Assembly: GCF_001665295.1 (NCBI RefSeq)
Contig: NZ_LZSE01000009.1
Coordinates: forward strand, 186,001 to 250,000
Origin: Mycobacterium sp. 1554424.7
Lineage (GTDB): Bacteria; Actinomycetota; Actinomycetes; Mycobacteriales; Mycobacteriaceae
Direction: 5' to 3'
DNA: 64,000 nucleotides
Part shown: in pieces, positions 34,163 to 46,832 of the stretch
Position numbering within the stretch: position 1 is the first letter of the stretch
Layout: every line of letters begins with the position of its first letter
Program-made: the position numbers and the translations under genes
Notes under the pieces: generated by a model
The model's database searches: none
Told to the model about the DNA's origin: nothing
What the model saw: the letters and a program-made list of their open reading frames with translations, nothing else

Positions 34163-34518
34163 GCCTGCTCGGCCTGGGCGGCCTCGGCCGCGTCGACGTC
34201 GAAGGCCTTGACTTGCTGAACCAGGTCCTCGAGGGCCGCCGGCGGTAGCGCGCCGGCCTGGTTGAACAGCAGCTTGCCCTTCTTGAAGGCCATCAGTGTC
34301 GGGATGGACCGGATCTGGGCGGCCGCCGCGAGCTGCTGCTCGGCCTCGGTGTCGACCTTGGCGTGGACGATGTCGGGGTGCTTCTCCGACGACGCCTGAA
34401 ACGTCGGCGCGAACTGGCGGCATGGACCGCACCAGGACGCCCAAAAGTCGACCAGGACGATGTCGTTGCCCTCGATGGTCTCGTTGAACTGCTCAGCAGT
34501 CAGATCGCGTGTTGTCAC
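34159..34518 (-). CDS. trxB1: Thioredoxin
   Basis: A 119-residue thioredoxin with GTG at 34518 (VTTRDLTAEQFNE), matching the start and approximate length of M. tuberculosis Rv1471. The frame is open upstream to 34638 without support. The redox motif WASWCGPC places the cysteines at residues 30 and 33. The cis-Pro region IRSIPTLMAFKKGKLL follows. It reduces protein disulfides in the cytosol using thioredoxin reductase. Its TAA overlaps the TAG of the convergent PapA gene. Confidence 0.94.
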   Translation of the reverse strand: MTTRDLTAEQFNETIEGNDIVLVDFWASWCGPCRQFAPTFQASSEKHPDIVHAKVDTEAEQQLAAAAQIRSIPTLMAFKKGKLLFNQAGALPPAALEDLVQQVKAFDVDAAEAAQAEQA

Positions 34519-34737
34519 AGTGCACTTAACGTTGGTAACCGACGTGATGTTCCCGCGGATTCTCCCGGGTTCGTTTTTTGCCTGGGCCACAATCCGAGCG
34601 CGGCCCCGAAATGCGGTGCGAATTATGGGCGTGGGCAATCACATTCATGGCGTTTACAGGTGACAAATCCGCACCCCACGGCCGCCGATATCGCGATAGG
34701 ATTCTGCCGTCGCTGACGCTTCACCTGGAGGTGCGGG

Positions 34738-35817
34738 ATGTCATTTCTGGTCGCGGATACGGGGTTGGTGGCGGGGGCAGCCGGGGATCTGGCGCGCATC
34801 GGTTCGGCAATTAACGAGGCCAATTCCGCGGTGGCGGCACAGACGACCTCGGTGGCCGCGGCGGGGGCCGACGAGGTGTCGGCCGCTATCGCGGCGGTAT
34901 TCGGCGCGCATGGCCAAAACTTTCAGGCGCTGAGTGCCGAGGCCGCCGCGTTTCATGACCAATTCGTGCAGAACCTGCTCGGCGGCGCGCAGGCATACGC
35001 CACCGCAGAGGCCGCCGGCACCAACCCGTTGAAGCCGTTGTTCGACCTGATCAACGAGCCCAGCCGGCTGCTGTTCAACCGCCCCCTGATCGGCAACGGA
35101 CGCAACGGCGCTACGCCCGGCGCGAACGGCGAGGCCGGCGGGATCCTGTTCGGCAACGGCGGCAACGGCGCGAATGGCAACGGCGGCCAGGCCGGCGGTC
35201 GGGGCGGCGACGCCGGCCTCTTCGGTTTCGGCGGCGCCGGCGGTGTCGGCGGGTTGGGAGCGAATGGCGGCGCCGGCGGCACGGGCGGGCTGCTTTTCGG
35301 CGGCGGCGGCGCCGGGGGCAACAGCGGCGGCGGCGGTGGCTCCGGCGGCCTCGGCGGCTCCGCGTTGCTCTTAGGGAACGGCGGCCTCGGCGGTACAAGC
35401 CCCGACGGCATGGGGACCGGCGGCGCCGGAGGCAACGGCGGGCTGCTGTTCGGCAACGGCGGCGGTGGTGGCGGCAGCTCCCTCGGCGGCGCCGGCAACG
35501 GCGGCAGGGCCTTCCTGTTCGGCAGCGGCGGCGCGGGCGGGGTGGAATTCAACGCCGGCCAGGCGGGAGCCGGCGGCACCGGCGGGTTTTTCGTCGGCAA
35601 CGGCGGTGACGGTGGCGCCGCCCCGATGGGCGGCATCGGCGGGCAGGGTGGCCAGGCCGGCCTGATCGGCAACGGCGGCGCGGGAGGCAACGCCAACGTC
35701 AACGGCGGCAACGGCGGCAACGCGATCTTGATCGGCAACGGCGGGGCGGGCGGCCATCCGAATGGCACGGGCGGCCAACGCGGGCTCCTGTTCGGGGTGA
35801 ACGGCGCGCCCGGGTAG
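34738..35817 (+). CDS. PE_PGRS family protein
   Basis: A 359-residue protein with ATG at 34738. The PE domain covers residues 1 to about 95 ([20 protein letters not shown], then [20 protein letters not shown]). The family linker [10 protein letters not shown] comes next, then a Gly-Ala/Asn-rich PGRS region of repeated GGA and GGN triplets to the C-terminus. PE_PGRS proteins are ESX-5 substrates exposed at the surface. Position next to fadE15 corresponds to PE_PGRS29 (Rv1468c). The repeats are coding and maintain frame. It has a YxxxD/E-like secretion context that I cannot confirm. Confidence 0.93.
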   Translation: MSFLVADTGLVAGAAGDLARIGSAINEANSAVAAQTTSVAAAGADEVSAAIAAVFGAHGQNFQALSAEAAAFHDQFVQNLLGGAQAYATAEAAGTNPLKPLFDLINEPSRLLFNRPLIGNGRNGATPGANGEAGGILFGNGGNGANGNGGQAGGRGGDAGLFGFGGAGGVGGLGANGGAGGTGGLLFGGGGAGGNSGGGGGSGGLGGSALLLGNGGLGGTSPDGMGTGGAGGNGGLLFGNGGGGGGSSLGGAGNGGRAFLFGSGGAGGVEFNAGQAGAGGTGGFFVGNGGDGGAAPMGGIGGQGGQAGLIGNGGAGGNANVNGGNGGNAILIGNGGAGGHPNGTGGQRGLLFGVNGAPG

Positions 35818-35895
35818 CGGCACTACTTACGGTTGCGTACGTTTTCCCACGTCCGACAGACTTGGCGCTGATTCAATCGGGCGGGAGGAATCGCG

Positions 35896-37725
35896 TTGAG
35901 CCACTACATCGCCAACGTCCGCGATCTCGAGTTCAACCTGTTCGAGGTTCTCGAACTGGGCGCCGTCCTCGGCGCCGGAACCTATAGCGACCTCGACGAG
36001 GACACGGTACGGACGATCCTGGCCGAGGCCGCACGCCTGGCGGAGGGTCCGGTCGCGGAGTCCTTCGCCGCCGCCGACCGCAACCCGCCGGTGTTCGACC
36101 CGGCCGAGCACTCGATCAGCGTGCCCGCCGAGTTGGCCAAGACGGTGCGGGCGATCAAGGAGGCCGGGTGGTGGCGGCTGGGCCTGGCGGAGGAGATCGG
36201 CGGCATGCCGGCACCTCGCGCACTGGCTTGGGCGGTCAACGAAATGATCCTGTGCGCCAACCCGTCGGCGAACTTCTTCAACTTCGGCCCGTTCATGGCC
36301 CAGGCGCTCTACGAGGAGGGCAACGAACAGCAACGACAGTGGGCGGCGGTCGGGGTGGAGCGCGGTTGGCAGGCCACGATGGTGCTCACCGAGCCCGACG
36401 CCGGATCCGACGTCGGGGCGGGCCGCGCCAAAGCCATCGGACAACCCGACGGCACCTGGCACATCGAGGGCGTGAAGCGGTTCATTTCCGGCGGCGACGT
36501 GGGCGAGACCGCCGAGAACATCTTCCACCTCGTGCTGGCCCGGCCCGAGGGCGCCGGCCCGGGCACCAAGGGGCTGAGCCTGTTCTATGTGCCCAAGTAC
36601 CTGTTCGACCCCGAAACGTTCGAACTCGGTTCCCGCAACGGGGTTTTCGCCACCGGGCTGGAACACAAGATGGGAATCAAGTCCTCGCCGACGTGCGAAC
36701 TGACCTTCGGGGACGGCGACGTGCCCGCCGTCGGCTACCTGGTGGGCGACGTGCACAACGGGATCGCACAGATGTTCACCGTGATCGAGCAGGCCCGCAT
36801 GACGATCGGTGTGAAGGCCGCCGGCACCCTGTCGACCGGCTATCTGAACGCGCTCGCCTTCGCCAAGGAGCGCGTGCAAGGCGCCGACCTCACCCAGATG
36901 ACCGACAAGACCGCGCCGCGGGTCACGATCATGCACCACCCCGACGTGCGTCGCAGCCTGATGACCCAGAAGGCGTACGCCGAAGGGCTGCGGGCGCTTT
37001 ACATGTACGCCGCCGCGCATCAGGATCCCGATGTGGCGGAACGGGTTTCGGGTGCCGACGCTGACATGGCGCACCGCATCGACGACCTGCTGCTGCCGAT
37101 CGTCAAAGGGGTGAGCTCCGAGCGGGCCTACGAGATCCTGACCGAATCGCTGCAGACGCTGGGGGGCTCGGGCTTCCTGGTCGACTATCCGCTCGAACAG
37201 TACATCCGCGACTCCAAGATCGATTCGCTCTACGAGGGCACCACCGCCATCCAGGCGCTGGATTTCTTCTTCCGCAAGATCGTTCGCGACCACGGCGAGG
37301 CCCTGCAGTTTTTGGTGGCGCAGATCAGTAAGACCATCGACGCCTGCGACGAGTCGCTCAAACCGCAGGCCGAGCTGGTGCAGGCCGCCCTCGACGAGGT
37401 CACCGCGATGACGGGCGCGCTGACCGGATACCTGATGTCGGCCACCCAGCACCCGACCGAGATCTACAAGGTGGGGCTGGGATCGGTGCGCTACCTGCTC
37501 GCGGTCGGCGACCTCGTGATCGGCTGGCGGTTGCTGGTGCAAGCCGGTATCGCCCACGCCGCGTTGGCCGACGCGCCCTCTGCGCGCGACAAGAGCTTCT
37601 ATCAGGGCAAGATCGCGACGTCGGCGTTCTTCGCGAAGAACATGCTCCCCAGGCTGGCCGCGCAGCGCAGGGTCCTCGAATCCATCGACGACGACATCAT
37701 GCGCGTCTCCGAAGACGCGTTCTGA
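35896..37725 (+). CDS. fadE15: Acyl-CoA dehydrogenase FadE15
   Basis: A 609-residue long-form acyl-CoA dehydrogenase with TTG at 35896 preceded by GGGAGG. Core motifs are [20 protein letters not shown] (FAD/substrate loop), [12 protein letters not shown] and the catalytic-Glu region [20 protein letters not shown]. The extra C-terminal helical domain is typical of the FadE5/FadE15 subfamily of about 610 residues. It oxidises acyl-CoA in beta-oxidation; chain-length preference cannot be read. It follows the PE_PGRS gene as in M. tuberculosis. Confidence 0.95.
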   Translation: MSHYIANVRDLEFNLFEVLELGAVLGAGTYSDLDEDTVRTILAEAARLAEGPVAESFAAADRNPPVFDPAEHSISVPAELAKTVRAIKEAGWWRLGLAEEIGGMPAPRALAWAVNEMILCANPSANFFNFGPFMAQALYEEGNEQQRQWAAVGVERGWQATMVLTEPDAGSDVGAGRAKAIGQPDGTWHIEGVKRFISGGDVGETAENIFHLVLARPEGAGPGTKGLSLFYVPKYLFDPETFELGSRNGVFATGLEHKMGIKSSPTCELTFGDGDVPAVGYLVGDVHNGIAQMFTVIEQARMTIGVKAAGTLSTGYLNALAFAKERVQGADLTQMTDKTAPRVTIMHHPDVRRSLMTQKAYAEGLRALYMYAAAHQDPDVAERVSGADADMAHRIDDLLLPIVKGVSSERAYEILTESLQTLGGSGFLVDYPLEQYIRDSKIDSLYEGTTAIQALDFFFRKIVRDHGEALQFLVAQISKTIDACDESLKPQAELVQAALDEVTAMTGALTGYLMSATQHPTEIYKVGLGSVRYLLAVGDLVIGWRLLVQAGIAHAALADAPSARDKSFYQGKIATSAFFAKNMLPRLAAQRRVLESIDDDIMRVSEDAF

Positions 37726-37802
37726 CAGGCCGATTCGCACAGTTGCGGCACAGCTTCAGCGGGTACACCTTTTCGTGGTCCATCTCACGAATGGGGGAAA
37801 CG

Positions 37803-38582
37803 TTGAAATCTGTCAGCTGTCCCACTCCTCGGCTCACCCGGCTAGCGGTTTTCGCTGTCACGGGAGCCGCCGCCCTGTCCGTCGCCGCCTGCGGTTCCTC
37901 GAACCAATCGAGCCCCACGTCGACATCCACATCCACCTCGACGTCGACGGTGACCTCGACAACCACGTCGCCGACACCCAACGCCGAAGCGAAGGTCAGC
38001 GGCCTGATCGCCTCGGTGGCGGGCAACTCGATCCAGGTCACCAAGGAAGACAACGGCAAGGCCGCCGTGAACTTCACGTCGACGACCAAGGTCACCGAGG
38101 TCGCTCCGGCCACGTTGAGCGACGTCACCCAGGGCAGCTGCGTCACCGTGCGGCCCACCCAGGAGACCCAAACTGGGCAGCCGGTCACCGCGGCGTCCGT
38201 CCGCGTCAGCCCGTCGGTCAACGGCACCTGCCCGCCGGCCAAAGAGTCTGGGCAGGGTTCCACCACCACGCCGCCGCCCTCCGGTTCCCCGTCGCCGGCG
38301 CCCGCCAAGCCGAAGCCGTTGCGGGGCTCGGTCGCGTCGGTGACCGGCAACACCGTCACCGTCGCGGGCACCGACGCGAACGGCAACAGCACGCAGACGC
38401 CCGTGACCGTCGACGATCAGACCAAGTACTCCAAGCTGGCCACCGCGACTCCCGACGCGATAACGCAGGGCAAGTGCGTCACCGCGCGCGGCAGCCTGGA
38501 CAACGGCGGCACGCTGCAGGCGACGAGCATCAACGTGCGGGCGGCGGTCGACGGTAAATGCCCGGGTAAGCCGCGCGGGTGA
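37803..38582 (+). CDS. DUF5666-type lipoprotein
   Basis: A 259-residue lipoprotein. I prefer the TTG at 37803 (KSVSCPTPRLTRLAVFAVTG) because it gives a normal signal peptide and follows GGGGGAA; an ATG at 37791 is the alternative. The lipobox is LSVAAC with Cys30. A Ser/Thr-rich spacer (STSTSTSTSTVTSTTTS) is followed by two copies of a beta-rich DUF5666-like unit (SGLIASVAGNSIQVTKEDNG and RGSVASVTGNTVTVAGTDAN), each ending in a GSCV/GKCV cysteine. Function unknown; probably extracytoplasmic. The next gene encodes a related protein. Confidence 0.8.
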   Translation: MKSVSCPTPRLTRLAVFAVTGAAALSVAACGSSNQSSPTSTSTSTSTSTVTSTTTSPTPNAEAKVSGLIASVAGNSIQVTKEDNGKAAVNFTSTTKVTEVAPATLSDVTQGSCVTVRPTQETQTGQPVTAASVRVSPSVNGTCPPAKESGQGSTTTPPPSGSPSPAPAKPKPLRGSVASVTGNTVTVAGTDANGNSTQTPVTVDDQTKYSKLATATPDAITQGKCVTARGSLDNGGTLQATSINVRAAVDGKCPGKPRG

Positions 38583-38664
38583 TCCCGGTTACGGGCCGGT
38601 GAATTCTCGCCGCTAACGGGTATCCCGGCCCGACCCTTTGTGATCCACGATCGGAGCCACGTCG

Positions 38665-39402
38665 ATGTCCGCCAGCACGGTCAAGCCTCGGCTGGCTCAG
38701 ATCGCGCTCGTCGTCGTCGTCGCGTTCATCGCGCTGAGTTTGGCCATGTGCCATTCCGAGGGCGCGGCCAGGAACACGGGCGCCATCGCAAAGCCGACGG
38801 TCACTGCCGTCGCCCCCAGCCCGGCACCCGGCGCGGCGGCCCCGCCGGCACCGCCCGCCCCGAAGGACTATGTCGAGGGCCTGGTCCAGTCGGTCTCGGG
38901 CGGCACGATCCAGCTCCGGACGCGGACCGGGTCGGCCACCGTGGACTTCGCGCCGCAGACCAGGGTCGTCGAGACCGCGCCGGCCCAGCTGACCGACATC
39001 ACGCCCGGCAGCTGCGTCAACGTGCGCGCCACCCCGCAGAGCGCGCCAACACCCGGCGCAGTCACCGCGCAAGCGGTGACCGTCACCGCCGCCGTCGACG
39101 GCAGGTGCCCGCCGCCCGCCGGGTTCTACGGCACGGTGAGCTCGGTCTCGGGTAACACCATCGCCGTCAACGGCTTGGGTCCTCAACCGACATCCACGAA
39201 TGTGACGGTCGCAAACTCGACGTCGTATCAGAAGCAGACGGCGTCGAGCAGCGAGGCGATCACGAACGGGAAGTGCCTGGGGGCGCAGGGAACCCAGGAC
39301 GCCGGGGTGTTGCACGCGATGACCATCAGCCTGGAGACGTGCCCGCCGATGGGTCACCCGCATCACCACCTGCACCTGCCCCACCTCCCGTTCCACTTCT
39401 AA
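38665..39402 (+). CDS. Membrane-anchored DUF5666 protein with His-rich tail
   Basis: A 245-residue protein with ATG at 38665. One N-terminal membrane segment (residues 11-28) ends LAMC, which is a poor lipobox. An Ala/Pro spacer is followed by two DUF5666-like units (VEGLVQSVSGGTIQLRTRTG and GTVSSVSGNTIAVNGLGPQP), each with a GSCV/GKCL cysteine. The last 15 residues are His-rich (HPHHHLHLPHLPFHF, 7 His), suggesting metal binding. It is a tandem paralogue of the preceding lipoprotein. Function unknown. Confidence 0.8.
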   Translation: MSASTVKPRLAQIALVVVVAFIALSLAMCHSEGAARNTGAIAKPTVTAVAPSPAPGAAAPPAPPAPKDYVEGLVQSVSGGTIQLRTRTGSATVDFAPQTRVVETAPAQLTDITPGSCVNVRATPQSAPTPGAVTAQAVTVTAAVDGRCPPPAGFYGTVSSVSGNTIAVNGLGPQPTSTNVTVANSTSYQKQTASSSEAITNGKCLGAQGTQDAGVLHAMTISLETCPPMGHPHHHLHLPHLPFHF

Positions 39403-39405
39403 AAG

Positions 39406-39432
39406 CGGCTCGGGGGAAGATGGGCTGAGCCG
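39406..39432. terminator. Small hairpin between convergent genes
   Basis: CGGCTC (39406-39411) pairs with GAGCCG (39427-39432) in the 32-base gap between the convergent DUF5666 and LmeA-like genes. No T-tract is present, so this is only a candidate terminator. Confidence 0.3.
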
Positions 39433-39434
39433 AA

Positions 39435-40505
39435 TCAGACCCCGCTAAAGCAGTCCTGACCGGTCTGTGACGACGACGATGCCGCCGGGATGGTCGCGTT
39501 AGCGGTCGAGAACGTAGCCTCCACGCCCGTATCCGTGACCTTGACGCTGTCGGCGTGGATGCCCATCGGATAGTTCTGGGTCGCTTTGGACGTGAGACTA
39601 TCCAGGTTCTTCTGCACCTTATCCGTCGACATCTTGGAGCCCAGCGCGGTCAAGTTGACCACCTGAAGTGACAGCCCGCTGTTGGCAATCTGGGGCTTGA
39701 CGGTGGCGCTGTCGAGGAGACCCTTCAATTGGATGGTTCCGTCGCCGGGGTTGGTGGTGACTTTGCTGGTCACGAAACTGCCCAGCACCGGGATGGCGTC
39801 CTGAATCGAATCCTTGATGCCATCGGATGACCAGGTGATGGTGCCGTTCAGCGCGCCGATGGTGCCCTTGGAGTTGTTGGTGTCGCTCAGACGCAGGTCC
39901 TTGATATCGATGTTGACTTTCATGCCCTTGGCGCTGCGCACCTGATTGCCGGCAGTCCGCACAGAGATGTTGGGGAACTGGCCGCTGGTGTACTGCCAGA
40001 GCATCGGCGGCATGGAGGCAAACGACACGGTGGCGCTGTCCTGCACCTCGCACGCCACGGCGCTCGCCACCTTGCTGCCGACCAGGTGGCGGAGGTAGAG
40101 CTCAGCACCGACCACGGCGGCCAGCACGACCACCAGCACAATTGCCAAGACCAGAGCCATCGATCGCCGGTTGCCCCAGAAGCGGCGTCGGCTCCGGGCC
40201 GGCGCCTCCTTCGGCGGCGGCTGAGTGGGCAGCCGAGTGGTGGCCTGCTCCGGCTGTCCTGGTGGCGGCCCGGACTGACGCTGCGGCGGGGCCGGCGGGC
40301 GGCCCGGCGGATACGGCTGCGCAGTCGGTGGGCGGCCCGGCGGTGGGTATGGCCGGCCGCCCTGAGGAATCTGTCTGGTAGGAGATCCCGACGGAGGCGC
40401 GGGCTGGGGCCCTGGAGGTACCGGTCCCCTGCTGCGGCCAGGCGGCTCGGAGGGGCGATTCCATTCCGGCGGATCGCCGCGCGAGGGCCCTCGGGGAGTT
40501 GTCAT
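39435..40505 (-). CDS. LmeA-family (DUF2993) phospholipid-binding membrane protein
   Basis: A 356-residue protein with a long Pro/Gln/Arg-rich cytoplasmic N-terminus (residues 1-110) and one membrane segment (about 116-136, ALVLAIVLVVVLAAVVGAEL). An extracytoplasmic DUF2993 domain follows (GQFPNISVRTAGNQVRSAKG, KVNIDIKDLRLSDT, GTIQLKGLLDSATVKPQIAN). DUF2993/LmeA proteins bind phospholipids and LmeA affects lipomannan elongation. This copy differs from canonical LmeA by its Pro-rich head. It lies upstream of nothing on its strand and downstream of sufT. Confidence 0.85.
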   Translation of the reverse strand: MTTPRGPSRGDPPEWNRPSEPPGRSRGPVPPGPQPAPPSGSPTRQIPQGGRPYPPPGRPPTAQPYPPGRPPAPPQRQSGPPPGQPEQATTRLPTQPPPKEAPARSRRRFWGNRRSMALVLAIVLVVVLAAVVGAELYLRHLVGSKVASAVACEVQDSATVSFASMPPMLWQYTSGQFPNISVRTAGNQVRSAKGMKVNIDIKDLRLSDTNNSKGTIGALNGTITWSSDGIKDSIQDAIPVLGSFVTSKVTTNPGDGTIQLKGLLDSATVKPQIANSGLSLQVVNLTALGSKMSTDKVQKNLDSLTSKATQNYPMGIHADSVKVTDTGVEATFSTANATIPAASSSSQTGQDCFSGV

Positions 40506-40561
40506 TAGCGCAATTGTGCCTTGTCAGCCTGGCCTTCCCCCACTCATCTCACCGTCATCAC

Positions 40562-40905
40562 TCAGACGGTGAAGCCGAGGGCGCGCAGCTGCTCGCGCCC
40601 GTCCTCGGTGATCTTGTCGGGGCCCCACGGCGGGTTCCACACCCAATTGATCCGCAGGTCGTCGACCAGGCCGCTGCCGACCAGCGCGCTGCGCGACTGG
40701 TCTTCGATGACGTCGGTCAGCGGGCAGGCCGCCGAGGTCAGCGTCATGTCGATCAGGGCGACGGTTCCCTCGTCGCCCTCTTCCACGTTGAGGCCGTAAA
40801 CCAGCCCGAGGTCGACGACGTTGATCCCCAGTTCGGGGTCGACGACGTCGCGCATCGCCTCCTCGACGTCGGCGAGGAACTCGTCGTTCGGTGCGGTGGT
40901 TTCGC

Positions 40906-40909
<4 letters not shown>
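40562..40909 (-). CDS. sufT: SufT-like DUF59/MIP18 Fe-S assembly factor
   Basis: A 115-residue protein with ATG at 40909, overlapping the sufU stop by ATGA; size equals Rv1466. The DUF59 signature is DPELGINVVDLGLVYGL and the conserved Cys is in LTSAACPLTD. The C-terminus WVWNPPWGPDKITEDG is typical. It assists maturation or delivery of Fe-S clusters. Last gene of the suf operon. Confidence 0.94.
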
Positions 40910-43395
<2,486 letters not shown>

Positions 43396-43399
<4 letters not shown>

Positions 43400-44547
43400 G
43401 AAGCTGTCTTTTCCGTGATTTCCAGTTCGTGTTCGATGGCGGTGGTCAGGCGTTCGCGCAGCTCGGGCACCGCGATCTTCGAGATGATCTCGCCGAAGAA
43501 TCCGCGGATCACCAGGCGGCGGGCCTGCTCCTCCGGGATGCCACGCGAACGTAGGTAGAACAGTTGCTCGTCGTCGAAACGCCCGGTGGCGCTGGCGTGT
43601 CCGGCGCCGACGATCTCGCCCGTCTCGATCTCGAGGTTGGGCACCGAGTCGGCTCTCGCGCCGTCGGTGAGCACCAGGTTGCGGTTCACCTCGAAGGTGT
43701 CGGTGCCGGTGGCCTCGGCGCGGATCAGCACGTCGCCCACCCAGACGGTGTGCGCGTCGGGCAGCGCGGAGTCCGGATCCCCTTGCAGCGCACCCTTGTA
43801 CAGGACGTTCGACCTGCAGTCGGGCCGCGCGTGGTCGACCAGCAGCCGCGACTCGAGGTGCTGGCCGTCGTCGGCGAAGTACAGGCCCAGCAGCTCGGCG
43901 TCTCCGCCGGGGCCGGCGAAGCGCACGTTGGCCGACATCCGCACGACCTCGCCGCCCAGCGTGACGGTGACATGCCGCAGCACCGCGTCCTTGCCCAGCC
44001 TGGCGTGGTGCGCGCTGACGTGGACCATGTCGTCGGCCCAGTCGGCGATCCACACGACGGTCAGGCGGGCGGCGTCGTCGACGACGAATTCGACGTTGTC
44101 GGCGTAGGTTCCGCCACCCCGCTGGTCGATGACCACGACGGCCTCGCCGAGTTCTTCGACGCGGATCTGCAGGTGCCCGTAGGCGACGGCGCCCTCGCCG
44201 GGCCCGGTGACGGTGATGTTGATCGGCTCGGCGATCCGCGTGTCCCGGCCGACGGTGACCAGGGTCGCGGAGTTGAACGACGAAAATGCCTGCGCGGCAA
44301 CCCGATCGGCGGGCGCACCGGCCCGGCCAAGCCGCTCGTCGCCGCGACGGACGGCCTCGACTCGCACGCCGGGCTGGTCACTGACGGTGATCTCCGCCCG
44401 GCCGGTGGCCGGCGCGGAGCCGTCGTGCAGGCCGCGCAGCCGCCGCAGCGGGGTGAATCGCCAGAGCTCGTCGCGGCCGTGCGGGACCTCGAACGCGTCA
44501 ACGTCGAAGGAGGCGAACAGCTCTCCTTTGTTGAGTGCTGAAGTCAC
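43396..44547 (-). CDS. sufD: SufD scaffold subunit
   Basis: A 383-residue beta-helix protein with GTG at 44547 overlapping the sufB stop by GTGA. C-terminal SufBD core blocks are [60 protein letters not shown] and [20 protein letters not shown]. It lacks the cluster-ligand Cys pattern of SufB, as expected. It forms the SufBC2D complex. Confidence 0.96.
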
Positions 44548-45986
44548 CCGACCGCGCCCTCCATCTGCAGCTCGATCAGCCGGTTGAGCTCCAGCGCGTA
44601 CTCCATCGGCAGCTCTTTGGCGATCGGCTCGATAAAGCCGCGCACCACCATCGCCATCGCCTCGTCCTCGGACAGCCCGCGGCTCATCAGGTAGAACAGC
44701 TGGTTCTCGCTGACCTTCGACACGGTGGCCTCGTGGCCCATCGTGACGTCGTCCTCGCGGATGTCGACGTACGGGTAGGTGTCGCTGCGGCTGACCGTAT
44801 CGACCAGCAGCGCATCGCATTTCACGCTGGAGCGTGACCCGTGCGCGCCCTTGTTCACCTGCACCAGGCCGCGGTAGGAGGTGCGGCCGCCGCCGCGGGC
44901 CACCGACTTGGACACGATGTTGCTCGACGTGTTGGGCGCCAGGTGCAGCATCTTGGCGCCGGTGTCCTGGTGCTGGTCCTCGCCCGCGAATGCGATCGAC
45001 AGGACCTCGCCCTTGGCGTGCTCGCCCGTCATCCAGACCGCCGGGTACTTCATCGTCACCTTCGAGCCGATGTTGCCGTCGACCCACTCCATGGTGGCGC
45101 CGGCCTCGGCGCGGGCCCGCTTGGTGACCAGGTTGTAGACGTTGCCCGACCAGTTCTGGATCGTCGTGTAACGGCAACGGCCGCCGGGCTTCACGATGAT
45201 CTCGACCACCGCCGAGTGCAGCGAATCCGACTTGTAGATCGGAGCGGTACAGCCCTCGATGTAGTGAACGTAAGCGTTCTCATCGACGATGATCAGGGTC
45301 CGTTCGAACTGGCCCATGTTCTCGGTGTTGATCCGGAAGTAGGCCTGCAGCGGGATCTCGACATGCACGCCCGGCGGCACGTAGATGAACGAGCCGCCGC
45401 TCCACACCGCGGTGTTCAGGGCGGAGAACTTGTTGTCCCCCGCCGGAATCACGGTGCCGAAGTACTGCTTGAAGACCTCCGGGTGCTCCCTCAGACCGGT
45501 GTCGGTGTCCAGGAAGATAACCCCTTGGGCCTCAAGGTCTTCCCGGATCTGGTGGTACACCACCTCGGACTCGTACTGCGCCGCGACGCCGGCCACCAGC
45601 CGCTGCTTCTCCGCCTCCGGGATGCCGAGCCGGTCATAGGTGTTCTTGATGTCCGCCGGCAAGTCGTCCCAGGTGGCGGCCTGCTTCTCGGTGGAACGCA
45701 CGAAGTACTTGATGTTGTCGAAGTCGATGCCCTCGAGGTTGGATCCCCAGTTCGGCATCGGCTTGCGCTCGAAGATGCGCAGCGCCTTGAGCCGGGTCTG
45801 CAGCATCCATTCGGGCTCGTTCTTCTTCGCCGAGATGTCGCGCACCACCGCCTCGGACAGCCCGCGCTGCGCGCTGGCGCCCGCCGCGTCGGAGTCCACC
45901 CAGCCGTAGCCGTAGCGGCTCAGCGAGGCGATGGCCTCCGCCTGGGTCAACGGCTGAGCAAGGTCCTTGTCGGCCTCTAGGGTCAT
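44544..45986 (-). CDS. sufB: SufB Fe-S scaffold subunit (intein-free)
   Basis: A 480-residue protein with ATG at 45986 overlapping the sufR stop by ATGA. Key regions are [60 protein letters not shown] and [20 protein letters not shown]. It is the assembly platform for nascent Fe-S clusters with SufC and SufD. The chain is uninterrupted: M. tuberculosis SufB carries an intein of about 360 residues, and none is present here. Confidence 0.97.
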   Translation of the reverse strand: MTLEADKDLAQPLTQAEAIASLSRYGYGWVDSDAAGASAQRGLSEAVVRDISAKKNEPEWMLQTRLKALRIFERKPMPNWGSNLEGIDFDNIKYFVRSTEKQAATWDDLPADIKNTYDRLGIPEAEKQRLVAGVAAQYESEVVYHQIREDLEAQGVIFLDTDTGLREHPEVFKQYFGTVIPAGDNKFSALNTAVWSGGSFIYVPPGVHVEIPLQAYFRINTENMGQFERTLIIVDENAYVHYIEGCTAPIYKSDSLHSAVVEIIVKPGGRCRYTTIQNWSGNVYNLVTKRARAEAGATMEWVDGNIGSKVTMKYPAVWMTGEHAKGEVLSIAFAGEDQHQDTGAKMLHLAPNTSSNIVSKSVARGGGRTSYRGLVQVNKGAHGSRSSVKCDALLVDTVSRSDTYPYVDIREDDVTMGHEATVSKVSENQLFYLMSRGLSEDEAMAMVVRGFIEPIAKELPMEYALELNRLIELQMEGAVG

Positions 45987-46762
45987 GACGACACTCCTTT
46001 GGTGTTCGTGGTCGTTGGGCGCGGGCTGGGCGCCGGGGTAAGGGGGACGTGGGTGGTGCAGGCGCAGTTTCCGTTGACGATGGTCGCCAACCGCTGCACG
46101 TGGGTTCCGAGCACCTCGGCCATGGCCTGCTGCTCGGCCTCGCACAACTCGGGGAATTCCTCGGCGACGTGGGACACCGGGCAGTGATGCTGGCAGATCT
46201 GCACGCCGTGGATCGGACCGCCGACCCGCGTCGTGGTGGCGACGTAGCCGGCCTTGGTCAGCGCCCCGGCGACCCGGTCGGCGGCCGCCTCGACCGCGTC
46301 GTCCTCGTCGCCCTGCGCCCCCTCGACGCCGGCCAGGATCGCGTCGATGCGCCGCCGCGCGAACGTCTTGACCGCGTCCTCCCCGCCGATCTCCCGCAGT
46401 TGCCGCATGGCCGCGGCCGCCAGGTCGTCGTAGGCGTGGTCGAGCTTGGCCCGGCCGGCCGCGGTCAGCCGGAAGCGCTTGGCCGGGCGCCCGCGGCCCG
46501 CGTGCTGCCACGGCTCGGCGGCCACCGACTCGGCGTCGCCCGCCTCGACCAGCGCGTCGAGATGACGACGCACGCCGGCGGGCGCCAGGCCCAGCCGGTC
46601 ACCGATCTCGACGGCGGTGATCGTTCCGGATTCCAGCAGCAGCCGCACGATGGCGCGGCGGGTGTGACCATCCGGCACCGCGACCGCGGCCACAGCGGCC
46701 TCGTCGAGGCTGGTTCGGATTTTCACAACACCAGTGTGACGCAATTCCGGGGATCGGTCCAC
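45983..46762 (-). CDS. sufR: SufR, ArsR/MarR-type Fe-S repressor of the suf operon
   Basis: A 259-residue regulator. The GTG at 46762 has AGGGGA 6 bases upstream. A second GTG at 46726 ([10 protein letters not shown]) is a real alternative because a SufR-type operator overlaps it. The winged HTH is [20 protein letters not shown]. The Fe-S ligand cysteines are in [22 protein letters not shown] and [10 protein letters not shown]. It represses sufBDCSUT when clusters are plentiful. First gene of the operon. Confidence 0.93.
   Translation of the reverse strand: MDRSPELRHTGVVKIRTSLDEAAVAAVAVPDGHTRRAIVRLLLESGTITAVEIGDRLGLAPAGVRRHLDALVEAGDAESVAAEPWQHAGRGRPAKRFRLTAAGRAKLDHAYDDLAAAAMRQLREIGGEDAVKTFARRRIDAILAGVEGAQGDEDDAVEAAADRVAGALTKAGYVATTTRVGGPIHGVQICQHHCPVSHVAEEFPELCEAEQQAMAEVLGTHVQRLATIVNGNCACTTHVPLTPAPSPRPTTTNTKGVSS
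46723..46737 (-). promoter_or_regulatory. SufR-type operator
   Basis: On the minus strand ACACTGGTGTTGTGA matches ACACT-N5-TGTGA, which I recall as the M. tuberculosis SufR binding site, and the wider TCACA-N7-TGTGA is a perfect inverted repeat. It overlaps the GTG at 46726 and lies 25-39 bases inside the longer reading of sufR. Confidence 0.6.
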
Positions 46763-46832
46763 CAAGGGTCCCCTGTCTAGGCATCGCGCTGCTCACGCGG
46801 TTGCTCGGCAACCGGACGGCTACGCTGCTCTG

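Noticed and set aside
34738-35817. Dense GGCGGC-type repeats that could suggest a CRISPR or satellite array
   Set aside because: They encode in-frame Gly-Gly-X repeats of a PE_PGRS protein with a proper PE domain; there are no spaced identical repeats.
44544-45986. An intein in SufB, as in M. tuberculosis
   Set aside because: The 480-residue chain is continuous with no splicing blocks.
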